Origin: Limnohabitans sp. Rim8
GTDB taxonomy: Bacteria; Pseudomonadota; Gammaproteobacteria; Burkholderiales; Burkholderiaceae_C
Assembly: GCA_945877725.1 (NCBI GenBank)
Contig: CAMDXR010000246.1
Span: 1-5,032 of the forward strand
Direction: 5' to 3'
Length of the DNA: 5,032 nucleotides
The position numbers were made by a program, and so were the translations under genes. The notes under the pieces are model-generated. The model saw nothing but the letters and a program-made list of their open reading frames with translations. It was not told the origin of the DNA and did not search any database. Below are positions 1-3,254 of the stretch, piece by piece; position 1 is the stretch's first letter, and each line of letters opens with the position of its first letter.

Positions 1-18
1 TGACCCATTGATTCGGGC

Positions 19-81
19 ACGCCCAATCGATGTGAGAGCACGGCCAATCCATGTGAGAGGACGCCCAATCCATGTGGGAGC
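19..81. repeat. 21-bp tandem repeat, three units
   Basis: Three adjacent 21-bp units lie at 19-39, 40-60 and 61-81, each built as acgcccaatc followed by a TGTGRGAG-like core. Units 2 and 3 differ at only about three positions. The third unit runs directly into the first REP palindrome, and its TGTGGGAG is that palindrome's head. The tandem therefore looks like repeated duplication of the left edge of a REP element. The 18 bases before it (1-18) carry nothing I recognise. No coding role is suggested: the open frames here simply translate the repeat as a seven-residue periodicity. Confidence 0.8.
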
Positions 82-148
82 GAGCCCCTGCTCGCGAATG
101 TGTGCCGGAGCCACTGCAACCATTCAGCCGCAGGGGCGGCCTCCCACA
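73..148. repeat. REPIN-like inverted pair of REP palindromes, copy 1
   Basis: Two 28-nt palindromic units face each other across a 20-nt spacer. The left unit (73-100) has head TGTGGGAG, stem GCGAGC (80-85), loop CCCT, stem GCTCGC (90-95) and tail CGAATG. The right unit (121-148) is in reverse orientation with the same head, loop and tail, but its stem is of the GGCCGC/GCGGCC type. In this copy an A at 126 breaks the outer pair. A GTGG tetranucleotide beside a small hairpin is typical of REP sequences mobilised by RAYT (REP-associated tyrosine) transposases, and paired inverted REPs are called REPINs. No RAYT gene lies in the window, so mobilisation in trans is inferred. Confidence 0.8.
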
Positions 149-157
149 GGGGAAGCA

Positions 158-185
158 CATTCGGCCGCAGGGGCAGCCTCCCACG
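158..185 (-). repeat. Solitary REP palindrome, GGCCGC type
   Basis: This is a single 28-nt unit in the same orientation as the right arm of REPIN copy 1, starting 37 bases after that arm. Its stem is GGCCGC/GCAGCC around the loop AGGG. The G-to-A change at 175 breaks one stem pair. The 9-nt linker before it (149-157, ggggaagca) is shared in form with the linkers at 328-336 and 365-373, so this is a tandem unit rather than an independent insertion. Confidence 0.75.
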
Positions 186-186
186 G

Positions 187-224
187 GGAAACACTCTGCC
201 CACAGGGAAACACACTGCCCACGG
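187..224. repeat. Two 19-bp tandem units, apparent hairpin-less REP remnants
   Basis: Units at 187-205 and 206-224 match at 17 of 19 positions and read ggaaacac, then two variable bases, then tgcccac. They keep the linker (compare 402-409) and the ends of the REP unit but lack the palindromic core: the sequence passes directly from tctgcc to cac. They look like 37-bp REP units from which the hairpin was deleted, possibly by slippage across the palindrome. This origin is inferred. The stretch 225-251 that follows has no recognisable feature. Confidence 0.6.
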
Positions 225-251
225 CAAACGAATCAAGCCTGTATCACTCTT

Positions 252-327
252 TGTGGGAGCGAGCCCCTGCTCGCGAATGTGTGTCGGAGCCACTGCAACC
301 ATTCGGCCGCAGGGGCGGCCTCCCACA
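252..327. repeat. REPIN-like inverted pair of REP palindromes, copy 2
   Basis: This is a second copy of the 76-bp element at 73-148, identical except for two substitutions (105 versus 284, and 126 versus 305). The left unit (252-279) has the GCGAGC/GCTCGC stem. The 20-nt spacer is 280-299. The right unit (300-327) has an intact GGCCGC (305-310), loop AGGG, GCGGCC (315-320) stem. The spacer is also conserved between the copies, so the whole doublet was duplicated or moved as one unit. Confidence 0.82.
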
Positions 328-336
328 GAGGGAGCA

Positions 337-364
337 AATTCGGCCGCAGGGGCGGCCTCTCACA
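337..364 (-). repeat. Tandem REP palindrome, GGCCGC type
   Basis: This 28-nt unit is in the same orientation as the right arm of REPIN copy 2, starting 37 bases after it. Its 6-bp stem GGCCGC/GCGGCC is intact around the loop AGGG. Its head has one change (CTCTCACA instead of CTCCCACA) and its first tail base is A instead of C. Confidence 0.75.
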
Positions 365-373
365 GAGGGGGCA

Positions 374-401
374 CATTCTGCCGCAGGGGCGGCCTCCCAC
401 G
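374..401 (-). repeat. Tandem REP palindrome, GGCCGC type, outer pair lost
   Basis: This is the next unit of the same array, again 37 bases after the previous start. A T at 379 replaces the first stem G, so five of six pairs remain. The linker after it (402-409, gggaaaca) is one base shorter than the others and matches the linker style of the hairpin-less units at 187-224. Confidence 0.72.
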
Positions 402-409
402 GGGAAACA

Positions 410-430
410 CATTCGGCCGCAGGGGCGGCC
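410..430 (-). repeat. Truncated REP palindrome at the array end
   Basis: This is the last unit of the array, starting 36 bases after the previous one. The tail and the perfect GGCCGC (415-420), AGGG, GCGGCC (425-430) hairpin are present, but the TGTGGGAG head is missing and replaced by unrelated sequence from 431. The hairpin begins 45 bases beyond the stop codon of the DUF3501 gene, on the downstream side of that operon. It could act as a 3'-end stabiliser or weak transcription stop. It has no T-tract, so it is not a standard intrinsic terminator. I see no other terminator in 431-475. Confidence 0.7.
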
Positions 431-475
431 TGTTATGAAGCTGAAGCTCGATCTAACTGCAAATCTGCCAACCCC

Positions 476-1066
476 TTACTTCAAATCCCCAGCCAGACTG
501 GCCAGGGTTTCGGCGGCCATCTCAACATGGGAGGGGTAGTGCGTGTGGTCGCAGCCCATCTTGACGCCAGCACCGGCTTTCACGGCCGCGCACATGGCGG
601 GGTTTAGCTCGAAGCGCACAAAGTGCACGGCTGAGGTTTTTTCTGCGGTTTCGCGGTCCAGGTCTTCGTCGGCTATGGCGTAAACGCGGCCGTGCCCTTC
701 GACTTCAACAAACATGCGGTCTTCAACACCAATCAGTTTGGCCAGCTCGCGTTTGCGTTCATTGATGTCGGTGTACTCGATCATCATGGTCGCCTTCCAG
801 TTGCTGCCATCGGGCACCAAGGGGGCATAGGCCTCAATCTCTTGCAGGATGCCTTCTTCTTCGAAGACTTTTTCGATGCGCAACATCTCTTGGATTTGGT
901 AGCGAATGGTGGTTTCGCTTTCAAACTGCACGTTGATGTGCTCGCCCAGTTGCACGCTGCGCAGCTTGCGGTGCGCAATGACTTCAGGCTTATGAACTTT
1001 GCGCCACTTGGTATAGGCTTCCAGCGACATCAAGGTTTCGGGGGTGATTTTTCCGGTCAGTTGCAT
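476..1066 (-). CDS. DUF3501 family protein
   Basis: A 196-residue soluble protein with no signal peptide or membrane segment. I recognise the DUF3501 pattern: a TTIRYQIQEMLRIEK segment (about 52-66), an acidic turn leading to AYAPLVPDGSNWKAT (79-93), an IEYTDINERKREL segment (96-108), an IADEDLDR stretch (131-138), and KTSAVHFVRFEL (143-154). The C-terminal part contains C172, H174, H176 and H180, a possible metal-binding cluster (inference). The family has no established biochemical function. The ATG at 1066 is preceded by an AAGGAAG-type ribosome binding site that overlaps the TAA stop of the upstream Fe-S gene. The 11-base gap implies co-transcription and probably coupled translation. It is the last gene of the operon, followed after 45 bases by REP hairpins. 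Confidence 0.88.
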   Translation of the reverse strand: MQLTGKITPETLMSLEAYTKWRKVHKPEVIAHRKLRSVQLGEHINVQFESETTIRYQIQEMLRIEKVFEEEGILQEIEAYAPLVPDGSNWKATMMIEYTDINERKRELAKLIGVEDRMFVEVEGHGRVYAIADEDLDRETAEKTSAVHFVRFELNPAMCAAVKAGAGVKMGCDHTHYPSHVEMAAETLASLAGDLK

Positions 1067-1077
1067 TTGAATCTTCC

Positions 1078-2427
1078 TTATTTGAGGCCGTAGGCTTTGC
1101 GCACCAGGGTCAGGGGGTGGTTCAGCTCGGGGGCTCCCAGGCCATTGACCTCGAAGCCTTGCGCAATGTGGTGACCACCCAACGGACAGTCCGAACTGAT
1201 GAAGTCGGGTTTGGAGCCGTCTTTCATGGTGGCCATGGCTTTGAACACGGGCTTGCCGATTTTCATGGCCATGTCGTGAGAGCCTTTTTTGACGCCATAG
1301 GTGCCCGCGTGCCCGGAGCAGCGCTCGATGGTGTTGATCTCGGTGTCCGGGATCATCTTGAGCATTTCTTCGGTCTTTTTGCCGATGTTCTGGACCCGGC
1401 CATGGCAGGGAATCTGGTAGCTCACGTTGCCCAGCTTTTGTGGAAATTCGGTTTTCAGCAAGCCATCGCGTTTGCGGGCCATGAAGTATTCAAACGGGTC
1501 CCACATGGCGCTTTTCACCAATTGGGTGTCGCTGCAGTCGGGGAACATCAGGGGAATTTCTTGTTTGAACATCAGCGCGCAGCTGGGCACCGCGGCCATG
1601 AGGGCAAAGCCATCTTTGGCGTATTTGGCCAATATCGGAATATTGGCGTCCTTTGATTCCCTGACCGAGTCCAGATCGCCCAGCTCCAGTTTGGGCATAC
1701 CGCAGCATTTTTCCTTTTCGACCAACACATACGGGATGTCGTTGTGGTCCAAAATTTTCAGCAGGTCGTGACCAATGCCGGGCTCGTTGTAGTTGATGTA
1801 GCAAGTGGCATAAATCGCCACTTTGCCGGGGGTCTTTTCGCCGTCAACCACTTGGGTGGATTTGGCTTCAGGGGCGCTGGAGCGGAACTTGCGGGTCGCC
1901 AGCGAGGGCAACCAAGCGTTTTTGTCGACGCCGGCCACGCTTTCCATCACGCTGCGGGCCGCCTGGGTTTTGTTGATGGCGTTGACCGCCTGCACCACGA
2001 TCGGAATACCGGCAAAAGAGCCGTGAACATCGGTCGAGGCCAGCAACTTTTCGGCCATGCCGACTTCACCCTTTTTGAACTTGATGGCTTTGGCCCGCAA
2101 CATGGTGTGCGGAAAGTCCAGGTTCCATTCGTGCGGTGGGGTGTAGGGGCACTTGGTCATGTAGCACAGGTCGCACATGAAGCACTGGTCCACCACTTTC
2201 CAGTAGTCCTTTTTGTCCACACCGTCGACTTCCATGGTGCTGCTCTCGTCCACCAGATCAAACAAGGTGGGAAAAGAACCGCACAAACTGACGCAGCGGC
2301 GGCAGCCGTGGCAAATGTCAAAAATGCGCTCCAGCTCGTCCAGACACTTTTCTTCGTTGTAAAAGTCAGGCGTTTCCCAAGCCAGCGCGTGCCGTGTGGG
2401 GGCTTCGAGGTTGCCTTCTTTGGCCAT
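1078..2427 (-). CDS. (Fe-S)-binding oxidoreductase, GlpC / heterodisulfide-reductase-like with CCG domains
   Basis: A 449-residue cytoplasmic protein that probably transfers electrons through two [4Fe-4S] clusters. The ferredoxin-like N-terminal part has C39, C42, C45 and C49 (CHGCRRCVSLC) and C82, C85, C88 and C93 followed by P. The last spacing of the second motif is four residues instead of the usual three. Two cysteine-rich CCG-type regions follow: C209 with C241-C242-G and C283, then C341 with C370-S-G-H-A-G-T-Y-G and C414. In the second, the usual Cys-Cys-Gly is Cys-Ser-Gly. GlpC proteins are usually shorter (about 400 residues), so this is a relative, not GlpC itself; no glpA or glpB lies nearby. 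The start is supported by AGGAG seven bases upstream of the ATG. It lies between rubrerythrin and DUF3501, 107 bases from the former, with a terminator-like hairpin in the gap. The electron acceptor cannot be told from sequence; rubrerythrin is a candidate by context only. Confidence 0.87.
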   Translation of the reverse strand: MAKEGNLEAPTRHALAWETPDFYNEEKCLDELERIFDICHGCRRCVSLCGSFPTLFDLVDESSTMEVDGVDKKDYWKVVDQCFMCDLCYMTKCPYTPPHEWNLDFPHTMLRAKAIKFKKGEVGMAEKLLASTDVHGSFAGIPIVVQAVNAINKTQAARSVMESVAGVDKNAWLPSLATRKFRSSAPEAKSTQVVDGEKTPGKVAIYATCYINYNEPGIGHDLLKILDHNDIPYVLVEKEKCCGMPKLELGDLDSVRESKDANIPILAKYAKDGFALMAAVPSCALMFKQEIPLMFPDCSDTQLVKSAMWDPFEYFMARKRDGLLKTEFPQKLGNVSYQIPCHGRVQNIGKKTEEMLKMIPDTEINTIERCSGHAGTYGVKKGSHDMAMKIGKPVFKAMATMKDGSKPDFISSDCPLGGHHIAQGFEVNGLGAPELNHPLTLVRKAYGLK

Positions 2428-2454
2428 GGGGTGTCTCCTGTCGGAAAATATTTA

Positions 2455-2499
2455 GGGTTTTTTTGAGGTTTTTGCAAAACAAAAACCTCAGAAAAACCC
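2455..2499 (-). promoter_or_regulatory. Long intergenic hairpin between rubrerythrin and Fe-S genes
   Basis: The arms 2455-2474 and 2480-2499 pair over 20 positions with one exception, a T2463/G2491 pair, around a 5-base loop (2475-2479). The inner 11 bp, from tgaggtttttg to caaaaacctca, are perfect. On the minus-strand transcript this hairpin follows the rubrerythrin terminator hairpin and shares bases 2495-2499 and the T-tract with it, so the two full structures exclude each other. It ends about 27 bases before the Fe-S gene start. Possible roles are readthrough control or protection of a processed 5' end; both are inference. Confidence 0.7.
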
Positions 2500-2519
2500 A
2501 CTGCAAAATGCAGCGGGTT
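2491..2519 (-). terminator. Intrinsic terminator/attenuator after rubrerythrin
   Basis: Read on the minus strand, the arms AACCCGCTGCA (2519-2509) and TGCAGTGGGTT (2505-2495) form an 11-bp stem with one G-U pair and a 3-base loop. They run into a T5 tract (2496-2492). The hairpin begins 15 bases after the rubrerythrin stop codon. Because the downstream genes are close, lack a clear promoter of their own and read the same way, this is probably a partial terminator that lowers their expression relative to rubrerythrin. Confidence 0.78.
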
Positions 2520-2534
2520 GGACGTTCCGGGGAA

Positions 2535-2957
2535 TCAATCCACCAGTTCGTTCAAGGCTTTCTGGTAACGGTTGGCGTGTGAACGCTCAGCCTTGGCCAG
2601 AGTCTCGAACCAGTCGGCCACTTCGTCGAAGCCTTCTTCGCGAGCGGTCTTGGCCATGCCAGGGTACATGTCGGTGTACTCATGGGTTTCGCCAGCCACA
2701 GCCGAAGCCAGGTTGTCGCGTGTGGAACCAATGGGCATGCCGGTGGCTGGGTCGCCGGATTGCTCCAGAAACTCCAGGTGGCCGTGGGCGTGACCTGTCT
2801 CACCTTCAGCGGTGGAACGGAACAGGGCTGCCACGTCGTTCTGACCTTCGACGTCAGCTTTGTTCGCGAAGTACAAATAGCGACGGTTAGCCTGTGATTC
2901 GCCTGCAAAGGCGTCTTTCAGACATTGTTCCGTGCGCGAGCCTTTGAGTGCTGCCAT
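2535..2957 (-). CDS. rbr: Rubrerythrin without a rubredoxin domain
   Basis: A 140-residue four-helix-bundle diiron protein. Rubrerythrins reduce hydrogen peroxide to water in the cytoplasm using electrons from rubredoxin-like donors. The full ligand set is visible: E20 (GESQANRRY), E53 and H56 (EGETGHAH), E90 and E93 (GETHEY), and E124 and H127 (AERSHANRY). Classic rubrerythrins are about 190 residues with a C-terminal CxxC rubredoxin domain. Here the protein ends just after the last helix with a clean stop, so it is the short form and needs a separate donor. The ATG at 2957 has AGGAG six bases upstream. It is the first gene of the minus-strand operon, behind an FNR-type site and a structured leader, and is followed by a terminator-like hairpin before the Fe-S gene. 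Confidence 0.95.
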   Translation of the reverse strand: MAALKGSRTEQCLKDAFAGESQANRRYLYFANKADVEGQNDVAALFRSTAEGETGHAHGHLEFLEQSGDPATGMPIGSTRDNLASAVAGETHEYTDMYPGMAKTAREEGFDEVADWFETLAKAERSHANRYQKALNELVD

Positions 2958-3007
2958 GGATATCTCCTAGTGGATTTTGTGTAGATTGCCCTGACGGAAT
3001 CGCCAAA

Positions 3008-3041
3008 GCGGGAGCAGATTAGCCCTAAAGCTGCCTCCCGC
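3008..3041 (-). promoter_or_regulatory. Hairpin in the predicted rubrerythrin 5' leader
   Basis: The arms GCGGGAGCAG (3008-3017) and CTG-C-CTCCCGC (3031-3041) form a 10-bp stem with one bulged C at 3034. A smaller TTA/TAA pairing is possible inside the loop. It lies between the predicted start of transcription (about 3060) and the rubrerythrin ribosome binding site, so it would be the main structure of an untranslated leader of about 103 nt. No long T-tract follows on the minus strand, so it is not a terminator. Stabilisation of the mRNA is the simplest role. Confidence 0.6.
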
Positions 3042-3066
3042 CCAATTGATTGATGCAATGGGCTGG

Positions 3067-3108
3067 ATTAGTGCAGGCTATTGACCACCGCTTGTTGATA
3101 AAAATCAA
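3067..3108 (-). promoter_or_regulatory. FNR/ANR-type box and class II promoter for the rubrerythrin operon
   Basis: Positions 3095-3108 read TTGATAAAAATCAA, a perfect match to the FNR/ANR consensus TTGAT-N4-ATCAA. The symmetry extends to 8 bp per arm (3092-3099 and 3104-3111). On the minus strand a -10-like hexamer ACTAAT (3072-3067, four of six matches to TATAAT) lies exactly 22 bases downstream. This is the spacing of FNR-activated class II promoters, with the box centred near -41.5. Transcription would start near 3060. The box is palindromic and also lies about 146 bases upstream of valS, but its geometry fits only the minus-strand operon. Induction under low oxygen is inferred. Confidence 0.72.
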
Positions 3109-3135
3109 CAACTGCGGTACCCCGCTGCTCCATGG

Positions 3136-3173
3136 CAGCCTGTGGTCACTGGGTAGACCACCCCGGTAGGCTG
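3136..3173. repeat. Imperfect inverted repeat in the divergent control region
   Basis: CAGCCT (3136-3141) and GTGGTC (3142-3147) pair with AGGCTG (3168-3173) and GACCAC (3156-3161). This gives a 12-bp stem with a 6-base bulge on one side (3162-3167) and an 8-base loop. It overlaps the proposed valS -35 element, so it would lie upstream of transcripts from that promoter. It could be an operator or a chance pairing. Confidence 0.4.
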
Positions 3174-3181
3174 GGTAAAAT
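3154..3181 (+). promoter_or_regulatory. Candidate sigma70-type promoter for valS
   Basis: A -10-like TAAAAT (3176-3181, five of six matches) follows a -35-like TAGACC (3154-3159, four of six) with a 16-base spacer. Transcription would start near 3188, giving a leader of about 67 nt before the valS ATG. I see no better-spaced pair elsewhere in 3081-3254, although a weak TTGACC lies at 3081-3086 without a good partner. Confidence 0.5.
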
Positions 3182-3210
3182 CAGCCGTTTTGGGACTTTG
3201 AACGTCCTGC

Positions 3211-3241
3211 ACGGTACCTGCCGAGGTGCCGTTTTCATTTT
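3211..3241 (+). terminator. Terminator-like hairpin in the valS leader (possible attenuator)
   Basis: ACGGTACC (3211-3218) and GGTGCCGT (3225-3232) form an 8-bp stem with one G-U pair and a 6-base loop, directly followed by ttttcatttt up to 3241. This is the form of an intrinsic terminator reading on the plus strand. No plus-strand gene lies upstream in the intergenic region, so it would act only on valS leader transcripts. It ends three bases before the GAAG ribosome binding site of valS. Attenuation is the obvious reading. No clear antiterminator partner is visible except a short GGAC/GTCC pair (3193-3196 with 3204-3207). Confidence 0.55.
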
Positions 3242-3254
3242 GTGAAGATTCGCC

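Noticed and set aside
121..430. CRISPR-like array of about 29-bp repeats at 37-bp spacing
   Set aside because: The intervening sequences are only 8-9 bases and nearly identical to one another, so there are no unique spacers. The units are REP palindromes and no cas gene is present.
8..607. Open reading frames of 112-199 codons on the plus strand across the repeat region
   Set aside because: They translate the repeats in different frames, run partly antisense to the DUF3501 gene, and show no protein-family resemblance.
1744..2466. A 240-codon plus-strand open frame opposite the Fe-S gene
   Set aside because: It is antisense to a gene with clear cysteine motifs and a good ribosome binding site, and its translation resembles no known family.
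2449..2477. A possible second minus-strand promoter for the Fe-S gene (TTGCAA, 17 bases, TAAATA)
   Set aside because: The hexamers match consensus poorly (four and three of six), and the -35 lies in the loop and arm of the long hairpin.
3045..3060. A second FNR-like half-site (TTGATTGATGCAA) near the predicted transcription start
   Set aside because: Only one half matches. The other half fits the consensus at a single position with the required spacing.
3132..3245. A 37-codon leader open frame before valS, ending at the in-frame TGA just upstream of the valS ATG
   Set aside because: It has no ribosome binding site, starts upstream of the predicted transcription start, and has only scattered valine codons rather than a run as expected for an attenuator peptide.
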